NCBI GenBank assembly: GCA_022266195.1
Contig: WHVY01000003.1
Location: 5,084,001-5,148,000, forward strand
Reading direction: 5' to 3'
From: Tetranychus cinnabarinus
Lineage: Eukaryota > Arthropoda > Arachnida > Trombidiformes > Tetranychidae
Length of the DNA stretch: 64,000 nt
Shown here: in pieces, positions 12,801 through 24,865 of the stretch
Numbering within the stretch: position 1 is the stretch's first letter
Layout: each line of letters opens with the position of its first letter
The notes under the pieces: model-generated
The model's input: the letters and a program-made list of their open reading frames with translations, nothing else
What the model was told of the DNA's origin: nothing
The model's database searches: none
Translations under genes and position numbers: made by a program

Positions 12801-13099
12801 TGGTTTGTTTTGCTTAAAATTTTCAAATAATTCAATAGACAAGTAAAAAAAGCTTTTTTCAGAAGAAGAGGAAAGGACTTTGAACTGAACCTAGCTATGG
12901 CGATGGTTAACTTGTGGTACTTACCAGACGCTGATCCATTGACATTGACACCATTACATGAGAATCTGATGGTTCCTAATTTGTTGAGACACTCACATCC
13001 TGTTTGGGAGACAATTGAATAAACTGGAATTATCCAAATATTGAATGATGCATAAGCAACAACAAACAAAACAAAGTGCGCGTTATTCCGGTTGACCAT
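9880..13099 (-). CDS. Secreted leucine-rich-repeat protein
   Basis: Two coding exons, 12925-13099 and 9880-11894, are joined over a 1030-bp intron in phase 1 and give 729 residues. The ATG at 13099 is chosen because a signal-peptide-like segment follows at once (AHFVLFVVAYASFNIWIIPVYS). An upstream in-frame ATG would bury it. The N-terminal Cys-rich piece CECLNKLGTIRFSC resembles an LRR N-cap. Then come over 20 tandem 24-residue repeats of the extracellular type (LxxLxxLxLxxNxIxxIxxxAFxGL). The C-terminal cap holds paired cysteines (IECENKLNKWWLDD ... FGC). No transmembrane segment or GPI-like tail is visible, so the product is probably secreted or matrix-bound. It is similar in style to chaoptin-like or LRRC15-like proteins and to the LRR proteins often annotated in arthropods as Oplophorus-luciferin non-catalytic subunit. 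No partner can be inferred. Confidence 0.88.
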
Positions 13100-15642
13100 G
13101 ACTTTTCGGCCAACACACTGAGGATGATGGTTAATAAGTATCAATTACACTGGTAGACAACAACAGACGATGAAGGGTGATGATTAATTAATCAAATAAT
13201 GTTGACATGGACTGATGATTGATAAACAAAAGTCTATAGGCCACTATTAACATTACTTCTGGCTGTTGATGAGTAAAGATGATCGACCAAATAATAAATG
13301 GTGAAAAAATTGTGTAAAAATGTAACCGTGAAAGATGATGGTGATGAAGATGATTATGATAAGGGAAGTTAAACTGGATTTAGTTGCTACTCGTTAAACT
13401 TCTTTTTCATTCAAACCAACATCATTCAGACCATCATCCCCATCCTCATCCTCATCCTTATTTACCCAAATCTCCTTATCTTTTTACCTTTTTTCCCTCT
13501 TTTTTACATCATTTTTTGGTCTCTACCTTCGGTTTCTTCCATCCACATCATCTTCCACTTCTTGACCCAGGGAAATCAACAATATTTACGAAATACTGAC
13601 ACTCGGCCTTATTAAATCAGTTTGCTTTATAACAATCTTAATCTTCTGCCTTCTGACCTCTTCTTTCATAGGAGTTTATACAATCTTTTTTGGTTACAGT
13701 AGCAAGAGTTAACTAGTTTACACTATTGATTAAAAGATTAGCACTTTTTATCCTTTTTGTTTTAATATTTGGTGAATAGTGAGTGAAACGGTTGAATAAA
13801 ATAAATCCCAACACTCCTAATCTTTAATTGAATCAGAGATTTGCCTCAAGATGAACCAATTTAAGTTTAACCCATAACAAAAATAATTAGGAGTTGAACA
13901 AGTTCAACCTTTTTGCTGAGAGTTCAGTTAATTAAGTCGCCTCTAGTTACCTTATATACAAAAAGGTAAAACTAAATTATGAATGTGTTCCTTGTGTTGT
14001 TTAGGATCATGGATCATTGAGATATTAATAATGGTTGATGATTGGTTAGAGGTTAACTAAATCAAGTTGAACCTGTTTACCTTTATTTTTCCTTTGTTTA
14101 ATTTGACTTCTAGCTTTAACCATTCTTAATCGCAAGTAAATTGTAAATGTTGGAAACGTGATGTGTCAAATTTAAATCATTATTGAATTGCAACTCAGAT
14201 TTAACCTTCTCAACTAGAAATCATGAATTAGATTGAAGCTATCATCATGATACACAGACAATCAAATTATAGTAATCATGTGTGAATAGCTCATCAATAC
14301 AATTATTGATTGATATATTCACAGAACAGGAAAATGGTTAAATTTATATTGAATTCGAGAATTAATCACAATAATCAATGATACCATTTTTGGATTAAAA
14401 GTCACGAAATCAGAAACAATTGACCGTATTGTTAACGTTTACGGATGGGTCAGTTACAAGTGTATAATCTTTGTTTATCACCCAAGCCAATAAAACATTT
14501 CAAGTACGGATCAAAGTGGAAACAAGAAAAAGAACGATTTGATGAAAGATTTTTGAAATTAGTCGCAAAGAAATTTAAATTTATTCGTTTCTCGAATAAA
14601 TTACATTAATAATATTAATAAATAGTCATTTTATAATCATAGTAATAATGCTAATTGTATAATAAAATTGATGACAATGGAAAGAAACAGTTAAAACCGG
14701 CCTTATGTTTAGATTAGGTTACGACAACAAGGACTTAACTGCTTAATATTATGAGCATTAATCTTGAGGTAAACATGATCATTACTAATCGGTTTTAGCT
14801 TTGATTCTCAGACTTTTGATTCGTTCTTTACAAAATTGATTGTTCACAAGGATTGACAGGAGAGCAGAAAAACAATTGATGCAAAAAAATGATACAAATA
14901 TTTTCCATTGTTGGTTGAAAACTTGAAAACAAAAAATATAATCATTATTATGGTAATGAAAAGCAGAAAAGGTTTGCAACAAAATTGGATGATGAAGTGT
15001 CAAACTAAATAGTGAACACAATAAGTTCAACTTATGAGTTTTCAAAATTTAGCTGCATAAATGATCTGTTTACAATTATGGGAATATCTTCATATCTTCA
15101 TATTAGTTACGTAAAAAAAGTGGGCGAAATTGAATGAATTGGATGTCTGAATTATGCTACAACTGAATATGATTTATAAATATAGATGTGCTTTTACCTT
15201 TGTTTGATATCAAACAAAAAAATTATTACTGACGAGAACGAGAATAATAGAAACGCCCGGTAAACTATTCTATCATAACCAACAGTAAGACGATTTAAGG
15301 TCTAACATTGGCTGGAAAGTAGAAAAAAGTTATAACTTTGAACCTAATAAACCTTTTAAAGGTACTTGAGATAGCGCTCAGTCGATTATCACAAGAAAAA
15401 ATTCCATTTACATTGTACTAGTTGATTTAACAAAGAACTGCTTTAAAGACTCAAAGTTGGATCAATATTAAGCAAATGAATCGTGAGATTGGTACAAAAT
15501 TGTTTTTGCATTTCTCACTTTCATCCTAAACCAATTCATTAACATTAGATGAAGTACAATAAAGGAGATAGCGAGAGAGAGAGGAAGTTATTTCGGCTGC
15601 TTATCCTCTGCACTGTAAATGACGTTAATGATAATAATAGAA
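13100..15642. other. Intergenic, 2.5 kb
   Basis: Probable promoter and 5' UTR of the LRR gene on the left and 3' UTR of the DLGAP-like gene on the right. Includes a short CATCCTCATCCTCATC stretch near 13430-13460 and pyrimidine-rich DNA. The few open frames of 70-90 codons are low-complexity or Leu/Phe-rich and do not look coding. No RNA gene found. Confidence 0.5.
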
Positions 15643-18600
15643 CTAAGAATCATTCTTTTGACCATTGTTTATCAACATATTATCATTCGAAGGGACGAAA
15701 ATAACGATATCTTCATCATCCTTCTTTTCTTGAATCCGTGATTGGTTCTTGAGTTTAGCTTCTCTTAAACGTTGCTTTCTCATTTCATCTCGAGCTGTGT
15801 TTTTTTGTTGTTTAGGTGATGCCTTTGAAGTTATTTTTCTCGGAGATCTGTTCTTTGGTTGAGTTATCTGTAAAAAAACAAGAATAAATATTAATTACTA
15901 TTGAATTAAAAGCTAAAAAGCAACAAAGGATCAAACAATTTACAATTAAAACACGTATTGATATAATAATTTCATAAAATACTTCTAACCAGATAAATAC
16001 CGCAACATTCAATAAAACAAACTTAACAGTCAAATTTTTCAGATTGATTACCTAGCATTAAGCTGAGAAAAGATTGGTTCAAATTGTACCACAAAAAGAT
16101 GGAATCTAATCCGATTTTGCATTTTACTCTCATGTCACGCAATACGATTGAAAGATGATTGTTACCCATTTTAGCACTACAAAAATAATCAAATTGTATA
16201 ACTTCTGATCTGATGCGCGAATTCGTACACTTGACTCTTTTTTTTCTCAATACAAAAAACTGTTAAATACTTAAAAGTAGCACACAATGTGTTATTGAGT
16301 GAGTGTAAATTTTCTGTCTGGTTACACTCATTTGCAATTGATCAATACATACATAAATCAGACTCATTAAGATGTTAACTTAAGGATCAACCAAACAGTT
16401 ATTAAAAGCATCACAGTCAAACAATCGCATGAAAAAAGTTAGATCATAATTTATGATCAACATTTCTAAAGATTGTGTCACTTGCGCTATTTAAAATTAG
16501 CATTGACACATAAAGGGAAAACATTAAAAAATACCTTCAAGTTGTCAACTAACTTTCTCTACTCAAGATTTGTGGTTAAAAATCAGCCTTAAATCACGTG
16601 TTTCAATTTTCCAAGAAATAAAGAAATGACTTGATAACTGAATAACAAATTTCCCGAAATATTCCTGAACACTTGTGCTATACTTTAACATGTCTCAGCA
16701 ATCAATTATGACAATAATTGTAAATTGTTGGACTACATGACTATTATGACTCACTTTAGCAGATTCATTAACAATCCAATTATTTTGTTTCAATTTGTAA
16801 ATTTCTTCGAAACCATTAAGCACATCTTCAACTTGAATATACACCATTTCCCAGAAACCGTCCAAATCTTCATTTTTTGTGGAAAATTGTTCAGAACTGT
16901 TGCCATTCTATAGAAATAAACAAATAAATAAATGGATTAGAACTGTGAATTATTGGAAGTAAGGGGAAATACAGAAACAGAAAGAAGAGTGATAGAGAGA
17001 ACAAACTATGAATTTTAATTTCTAAACTGTCATAAGGAAAAAAAATTATTGAGTAGCTAAAAGGTAAAGCTAGATTTTACTAACTTAAATGTAGTCATCG
17101 ACTGTGAAAGAAAAATTGAGCCCTGAGGTTGTTTAAGGTAATTCACTTTTTTTCATCTTCCTTGTTCAAAGTTAAACTTTGAACTGATAATTTCTGTTGG
17201 GTGACTATAAACATGCTGACATTTTAAAATCAAGTTTAAAGCTACCTGAAATTCATTAACAAGATTAAAAAGAAATAAAAATAGGAATAATTTTGAAGAA
17301 AAGAAAAGTATTTTGAATTGTTGAATTTTGATTGAATTTACTTACAATGTTTTTATGGCATAGCTCTCTGAATTGCTTCAATTTTTGAGTTATGAGAAGT
17401 TTTCCTTTACCAATAGATGATAATAAATTACCAATAATCTCTTCAGTCATTAGATGAGATTCTTCTTGTAATATTAATTCAGTCTTGTTAACTTGAGCTT
17501 TAATTTCTTTTATGGTCTCCTCCAATTTTATCAAATACATTTCACCGTGTTTGATAACTTGCTTCTCCTCATAATGCTTATCCTCTTTAATATTAACCTT
17601 GTCAACTTGATCTTCTCCCATGCAATCATCTGAAAGATGACGCTCAAAGCCATTCCCATGAGCAGTTTCCCCATTATGATTGTGATGGTAATGTCCGATT
17701 GTATCACTAAGATGGAATCCGTTCTCTTTAGTTGATTGTATTCCGTTTTCCTTAGTGCCGTTAACGTTTAATACTTCATTAAGTCTACTAATAAGTCCGT
17801 TCACCGGTTCTTTGGGGTCAGCATCAATTTTACTCAAGAATTTCTCATTCAGATGACTGAAGACTGCAGGAGACTCTGCAAAAGAAACAAAATTAGAATA
17901 AAAAATCAAATATTAAAATCTTTAACAGAAATTGGTGTTGAAATTAGAGTAAAAAATTAATGAATGAGTTGAAAATTAATGAGAAATAAATATAAAAAAG
18001 TAAATTAAAATTATTTCTTACTTTTGCACTCTTTTGATTTAAGAGCATGAGGAGGACAAGATGGACTTCGATGATTGATCATTTCAATCTTTTTCTTATT
18101 AACTTTTTTAACTTTTGATCTAGAGTCCCTCCAAACTTCGGCAACATTTGAACCGTACAAACTTTCAATCCTTCTTTGAACTAGAGACTTTTCACTTGAT
18201 TCACTCGTATCAACATCATACTCTGAATCTTCACAATTTAAATCATTATTCCTGTGGGTATGGTTTGAGATTATTCCGTTTTCCTCTCTGGACCAATTGT
18301 TTGGTGAGATTGCTGAAAATAATGTTTGACGTTGATTTTGTGGTTGATGAGATGAATCTAGATGACTGTGATTGTTGTTATGGTGAATTTGATGATGAAA
18401 ATGATGATTATGTGTATGATGATGTTGAACAACATTGGGTCCATCAATTACCTCGTAGTTTCTCATGATTGGACTACTTCCACGACTGATACTCCCTCGA
18501 ATAGATGAACAGTAACGACTGTAGCTACTATAACCAGAAATAGTACAACTTATACCAACATAGGAGGGTAACTTTGAGTCTTTTGAGCTACAATCATCTT

Positions 18601-19287
18601 GATTATATGGTTGACTCGTTGAGTTATCACTGATATCGGTCTTCTGCGAGTAACTTGTTGACCATCTTTTATGTCTGTAGATAGTTGATGGAGAGAAGTA
18701 AAACGAGAAAAAAGAGTGAGAAAGAGAGTTAAGAAAAGAGCAAGAAACACAAAACAGTTAAGGAAGATGGAGATGATGAAGAGGATAAGTTGTTGATATC
18801 AGATTTGATGATAACATGGCAGTGAAAAATAAACAGGAAAAAAATGGGAAGGAATATTTGACAATGCGATGGGAAGTATGAAACTTTTGCACAGCACTTA
18901 TGAGGTATGGAAAGTAATGATGGAAGATTCTAGCGTAAGCATTAAACGGTTTTTAGTCAAATGAGGTGAGCAAGATAATGAACCCAAAGGATGAATATGA
19001 GAGCAAGAGATAGGGGAAACAATAAGAATAAGGATGAAGAAAAGAGAGAAAGAGTAAGAGTAAGCATAAAGGGAAGGTTTTTTCACGTTTTACTGGGCTA
19101 GAGGAATGATAGTTGAATGATATACATACTCATTTGCACCATTCTGGCTAACTTGACTGTTATTGTTACTCCTTGGTGGTAAGCCATCACAATGACCATT
19201 TAAAGAAATCTTCTGTTCAAAGTGTAGGCTTGACGATTGATTAATAAATCTGTTTTTGGTAGTTATGATACACGATTCCGATTCCAT
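15643..19287 (-). CDS. Disks-large-associated protein (DLGAP/SAPAP/GKAP family, vulcan-like)
   Basis: Postsynaptic/cell-cortex scaffold that in other animals binds the guanylate-kinase domain of DLG/PSD-95. Five coding exons (5' first): 19130-19287, 18022-18674, 17346-17875, 16755-16907, 15643-15867; all junctions GT-AG and in frame; 572 residues. An in-frame stop lies just upstream of the first ATG. The N-terminal half is Ser/Asn/His-rich with a long His tract (near VVQHHHTHNHHFHHQ). The GKAP C-terminal homology domain starts near residue 380 (HGEMYLIKLEETIKEIK), runs through GKGKLLITQKLKQFRELC and continues in the next exon with DLDGFWEMVYIQVEDV. The tail is basic (RDEMRKQRLREAKLKNQ) and ends in an IVIFVPSND element matching the family's conserved IEIYVP end. 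It is shorter than vertebrate SAPAPs (~1000). The domain assignment is firm; extra 5' non-coding exons are possible. Confidence 0.9.
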
Positions 19288-19479
19288 CGTGTAAAAAAGA
19301 TCAGATCATCAGGTTTTAACCTCAATTTAATTTCAACTTGTAATTCCAACCCTAAAAAGGAGAGAAAAATGAAAAGAATTGAAATAAGAAGAGTAGAGGT
19401 TAAATATCATCAAGTTTTAAAGGTGCAACAAACAAAAACTGCCATCATTTAATAAATTGTTTGTCAAGGAATCAATAGC

Positions 19480-19560
19480 ATTGAAGAGAGACAGAAAAGA
19501 GAGAGAAGGAGAGAGGAAAAAGGAGAGGAGGAGGAGAGAGAGAAAGAGAGAAATAGATAT
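19480..19560. repeat. GA-rich low-complexity tract
   Basis: About 80 bp almost entirely purine on the plus strand, built from gagaga, ggagag and aaaga units. It lies close upstream of the first coding exon of the minus-strand DLGAP-like gene, where it reads as a pyrimidine tract. Confidence 0.85.
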
Positions 19561-20120
19561 AAAATGTAAGAGAAGAGTGGGGTTGCTTGGCTGAAGGGAG
19601 AAAATTTCATAGCTCAAAACACGCAAATTTTTAAACGCAATTTTAGACAGTAAATCACAAGCAGAAAGAAAGAGCATGAACAACACTAATTATCTTCAAA
19701 TTTAACTAACCATTAATTGATAAATTAATGTTTAAGAATGTCAGAAGATGAATGGCAAAAATGGAAAAGTAATAGATCAAAACTACTCATTTTAGCTAAT
19801 ATTTACATATCTTGACCATTTTACCATTTAATTGGAGAGTAAAAGCGTAACTATAATACCAGAATTACTGCTGACAATGAGATTAATTGTCCACAACAAG
19901 TTGGTTAAGCATAACAATAGCAATTGTAAGCAGAAAAGTGAGGGACAGGAAGAACCATTACAATAATAACATGCAATAGAGAGAATAAGCTTGCTCTCAA
20001 AACCAAAACAGTGAACCCAAAAATGATCAGAAAGTGAAACCATCTGATAATATAAACTAATTAAATTGAATATCATCGATGATATTGATTGTATCAAAAG
20101 TCAAGCAGAAACTTCATAAG

Positions 20121-20136
20121 ACACACACACACACAC
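20121..20136. repeat. (CA)8 microsatellite
   Basis: Eight uninterrupted AC units, followed about 35 bp later by a GA-rich tract. Confidence 0.9.
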
Positions 20137-22454
20137 AAAATCCATAACAATAGCTGATGATGATGATAAAAGAGAGAGAGAGAAAGAGAATTACAAATTA
20201 ACATTTACCCCACCCTTGGTTAACACTAATTCCTCCCTCTTTAAAACAGTTTACTTACCTAGTTTGTAGCATCATGGCAGATAGATTAATGGTGGACATT
20301 AAATAATATTCAATGAACAAAAATAAATAAATTAAGATGACCACAAATGGAAAATCCTGATGAATGTTGATGAATATGATTGAAATGGTGAAGAGGCTTG
20401 CTTGCCTGCCTGCTGTCGATGGTTAAAAGGAAAGCCAAAAGAGGGAGAGAGAGGAGGCAGAAGAGAGACAGAGAGTGTGTAAAATAAGAGGTTATTTACC
20501 TTACATTGTAGATGTTTTCATTTGCAATTATTATTAAAATGTAATTTGCCAACATTATCATCAGTCAATTGCTTTTATAACATCTATTTGTTGATTTAAG
20601 TTTACAAATTGGGAATAAAAATAGAGAGGAGAAAATTGGAGTCAAGAAAAAAAGCTGATCATCAAAAGGAGTTGACTTGTTATCAATAGTAACTACCATA
20701 GAGTCATTTTGTCCTAACCAGAATCTGGTAATAACAATATTTTCAAAGCCGTATTTTAATGTATGTTATGGTCAATTTTTATTACTATACAAATATTTTC
20801 CTTTCCAAATTGGAACTAATGTTCGGAAAGCAGGAAACTTCCCTTGTTATCAAGTAAAACACTTGAGGTGAGATCAACAAAAACTGGTTACAATATTGGT
20901 TCAACTCTGGCTACATCTGATGAAAGGATTAAGCTGTAACTCAGCCGCAAATTTTGATTAATTACCCTTAAAATGGTCAATACTTGATTAAACGGTCAAT
21001 ATTCACAGTTTAATAGACGTATAAGTAAATCTCATTATGGACAAGACTTAGGAGTGTGTAAATGTATTATTTGGTTTAACTTTAGAGTCTGGCTGAGTTA
21101 TGATTGCTGCTTTATACCAACATCTCTGAACTTTGGTAACTTGATGACTTATAAAGCCAAGAAGAGAAACTGAATCATCAGATGTCTCAAGGTTTAATCA
21201 GTTTACAGTTGTAATCTCAATTAACTAATTTGTTGACTCAAAGCAACACCAACTCAACTTATGGCTGAAGACTGAAGACTGAAAGAGCGACGCCATTAAA
21301 CAGTCGGCAATTTCAACTTTTCACAATCCCTCACGATGATTAATCAGCTTAATTGTTCAAAATATCACCATCAAGTTCACAATTATCTTAAGGATAATGT
21401 GTGCTTACAAACCTTAATTACATTAATCTCAGTCATCTCAAGATATTCCAAATACAAAAGCGTTTAATGTTGATTATAGATTTGACTTTGGTTGAGTTGT
21501 ATTATCAAAAATGGTCAAAAATTGATTATTAGCTTGAAATGTCACTCCATTATTTGATAGCAATTCAATGGTAAATCAATTATTTGATCAGGCAAAGTCG
21601 CATTCCATCATGAATACATTATTAGTTAATATAAATATCTTTAATGGAGATATTCATGATTCTTTAAGGTAAGTTACATGAATTGTAAATAATACATGCT
21701 TCAGGATAGGATAATTGGTTGATTGCTTTCAATCATTATTGGACTCTTTAGTTGCTGGAGTTTCATTTTCCTTCAACTACTTCAAATTATCAATTCAGAT
21801 CATCATGATTGACCAAATACATTTGTCTCAATAGTCGGATAGCCACGAATATGGTTCAATAAGACTTGAAATGTCAACGGTTTTTAAATCAAGGGAAACA
21901 TAAATGCTTCCAGTAATATAATAAGGAAGTTACTTCAATCATAATGAATATTTTAATGATCGTCACTCCAATTGATTACTAAACTGTACATTGATTGTTA
22001 TCCAGAAAAAGGTGTTGATTGCATGGAAATGAAAAGTTAGTTGTTGTTTAATGTTTCTGCTTTATCCAAGTAATTGGATAAACAAACAAATTAAATTGCC
22101 ACAGATTGTTGCCTGTTAGTGTTGAAAAACTAAACAAATGTTTACAGGAAGGTTTCCTTTGAGCCTCACAATTTTCTGGTTCAAAAATATATCAGTATTT
22201 AAATTTTCTGAGATTGATTTTTTCAGTGAAATTATTTATTCCAGATTGCCTTTGATCATTTAACTCTATGTCCTTTCAGTCTTGGTTGTAGTTTAATGGG
22301 AAAGTTTAATGAGAAATGAGCTTTGACTTTAGAGTTGAGAGCTGGTACTTTGTGGGTTTGTGGGGGCATAAAACTTAGTCAACTAGAGCTGTTAAGAAAT
22401 TTGTCTGGTCGTCAGCTTTTGAAGAATTGTGACCAAATTTGAAATTGCGATCGA

Positions 22455-23190
22455 TCACTTTTTTCCGATTTATAAATGCGTTTCTTGGTTTGAGAATAGA
22501 GCTAAAACTTCGGGTCTCGATATTTCAAGAATGATAGACCTACAATGACCATTCTTTGACTAATCATTAGATTTTACTTTGGGCTATAACATAATATGAC
22601 TGTTACAAAAATAGTCTACTTTTTAGACATTTACAATATAAAATCAATCAGTTTGTTACTGAAGAAACACAATAAACACAATTGTAACATTTGTTATGAA
22701 CAAATTGAAACAAATGGCCAGAAATGGGTTAAAATTGATTTCTTTAAAATTATGACTCTTTGGGTTTGTAGGGACATAAAAACTGAATATATTTGTACAA
22801 TTTAAAAGTTCCTCTGACCAATAGTTTTCGAGGAAATCGAGTTCAAAGTTTAAACTTCGATCGCCTTTTGTTCATTTATGGAAGCAGATTTTTTCATCAA
22901 ACTAATTTTGCTGATGTAAATTTTGAGGGTTAACCAGAAAATGAACTTATTTAGAGAGATAGCATTTTCTGGTTTCGTATAATAGATCAAGTTCGATTTT
23001 TAGTTAAACCGACTTTTTTCTGTGACCATAAAATTTAGAGATCTGAAACTTATTATTTGTTGATAACATTTGTTGGTACATATAATGGATCGAATACTTT
23101 TTTCAATTTGTCAATAGTTCTTCTGATTTTGACCATTGGTCTTAAAACTTTGAGCCTCGATCTTTCGACAATGGTAGCACCTAAAGTCAA
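22455..23190 (+). repeat. Repeat family copy A (left arm of large inverted repeat)
   Basis: Its reverse complement recurs at about 24115-24865. The stretch around 22620-22790 (from gacatttacaatataaaatc on) is nearly identical between the two arms; flanks are more diverged. Landmarks in order: a tctcgatatttcaagaatg-like element, the near-identical block, a cgaggaaatcgag element, an AACCAGAAAATG/CATTTTCTGGTT inverted pair at 22932-22943 and 22963-22974, ttcgatttttagttaaacc, and a second gagcctcgat element. Non-coding; boundaries are approximate. Confidence 0.8.
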
Positions 23191-23404
23191 AATTTTTTTA
23201 CCAATTATATCCTTTACTAATTAATAATTCAATACAAATTAATAAATTCCCATTATCGCATTTTGGTCATGATATTTGGGCTGTAAATGCACGAGCAATA
23301 ACTTATTCAACAAAATAAACTCATTCTAACACAAATCTTGGTAAATAAACCATTTTTCTGGTTAAACCAGAAAATGCAATGTAAAAAAGTACTGCAAAAG
23401 CATT

Positions 23405-23930
23405 GAACATTTGAATTGAGAGCTGAGACTTTGTGAATTTGTAGAGACATAAAAACTGAGTCGGTTGGTGCCATTAAATAATTCCTCCAATCTATTGTTT
23501 TCGAGAAAATCGAGGTCAAATTTAAAACTTCGATCGCTTTTTGTACAATAATGGAAGAAGATTTTGGCATGAAACTTATTCTGCTGATGTATCTTTTGAT
23601 GATCAACCAGAAAATGAACTTATTTAGAGAAATAACATTTTCTGGTTTTGTAAAATAGATCAAGTTCGATTTTTAGTTAAATCGACTTTTTTCTGTGACC
23701 GTAAAAGTTAGACATCTGAAACTTATAAATCGTCCATAAAATTTGTGGGTTTACATCAAGGATTGAATACTTTAGTCCATTTATCAATAGTTCTCTCGAT
23801 CATGACTATTTACCTAAAAACTTTGAGCCTCAATATTTCGAGAACGGTATCACCTACAATCACCATTCTTCGACCAAACATTAGATTTTGTTATGGGCCA
23901 TAATAAAATATGACTGAATACCTGAGAAAA
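23405..23930 (+). repeat. Repeat family copy B (diverged, direct orientation to A)
   Basis: Repeats the right-hand modules of copy A in the same order with more substitutions: tttgtagagacataaaaactga, the ttttcgagaaaatcgagg element, the 12-bp inverted pair at 23605-23616 and 23636-23647, gatcaagttcgatttttagt, then gagcctcaatatttcgagaac and attagattttgttatgggc. It sits inside the spacer between arms A and C. Boundaries are approximate. Confidence 0.7.
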
Positions 23931-24114
23931 TCTGAGCTTATTCAGTCAATAATGAAACTCTGCTAACAAAAAGATTTGTGTGTTGAGCAATCATTTAACT
24001 TTATATATCAATTATAAAATCTGGCAAAATAAGTAATGAAATGCTATAACTTTTTTTGCACAGAACCTTGGATGATTATGTATTTCAATACATCATAGCC
24101 ATAACAAAATCTAA

Positions 24115-24865
24115 ACTTTAACCAAAGAATGGTGACTTTAGGTGCAACCATTGTCGAAATATCGAGGCTCAAAGTTTTAAGGCCAATGGCCAAAATCAGA
24201 AGAACTATTGATAAATTGAAAAAACTATCCGATCCTTGATGTGAACCCACAATTTTTATAGACGATTTATAAGTTTCAGATGTCTAACTTTTACGGTCAC
24301 AGAAAAAAGTCGGTTTAACTAAAAATCGAACTTGATCTATTATACGAAACCAGAAAATGCTATCTCTCTAAATAAGTTCATTTTCTGGTTAACCCTCAAA
24401 ATTTACATCAGCAAAATTAGTTTGATGAAAAAATCTGCTTCCATAATTGTACAAAAGGCGATCGAAGTTTCAACTTTGAACTCGATTTCCTCGAAAATTA
24501 TTGATCAGAGAAACTTTTAAATTGTGCAAATATAATCAGTTTTTATGTCCCTACAAACCCAAAGAGTCATAATTTTAAAGAAATCAATTTTTACTCCTTT
24601 CTGGCCATTTGTTTCAATTTGTTCATAACAAATGTTACAATTGTGTTTATTGTGTTTCTTCAGTAACAAACTGATTGATTTTATATTGTAAATGTCTATA
24701 AAGTGGACTATTTCTGTCATAGTCCTATTATGTTATAGCCCAAAGTAAAATTTAATGCTTAGCTAAATAATTATGATTGTAGGTCTACCATTCTCGAAAT
24801 ATCTAGGCTCAAATTTAATGGTCTAAATCAAGAGAACTATTGATTGATCGAAAAAAGTGTCTGAC
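24115..24865 (-). repeat. Repeat family copy C (right arm, inverted)
   Basis: Reverse complement of copy A. On the minus strand it reads the same modules in the same order. The 12-bp inverted pair is at 24348-24359 and 24379-24390. The best-conserved block (24535-24700) differs from copy A at only a few positions by eye. Arms A and C with their ~0.9 kb spacer could fold into a long hairpin if transcribed. Confidence 0.8.

Noticed and set aside
13384..13599. 71-codon plus frame with HPHPHPYLP
   Set aside because: Produced by a short CATCCTCATC simple repeat; composition is not protein-like.
18550..18750. 66-codon minus frame beginning MFLALFLTLFLTLF, possible signal peptide
   Set aside because: It is a different frame over the 5' part of DLGAP-like exon 2 and its upstream pyrimidine tract; the spliced frame with exon 19130-19287 explains the region better.
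22596..24720. Two near-identical 67-69-codon open frames in repeat copies A and C (plus and minus)
   Set aside because: They agree only because the DNA of the two arms is nearly identical; several of the few differences change amino acids and one copy differs at its start, so nothing shows selection on the protein. No family resemblance.
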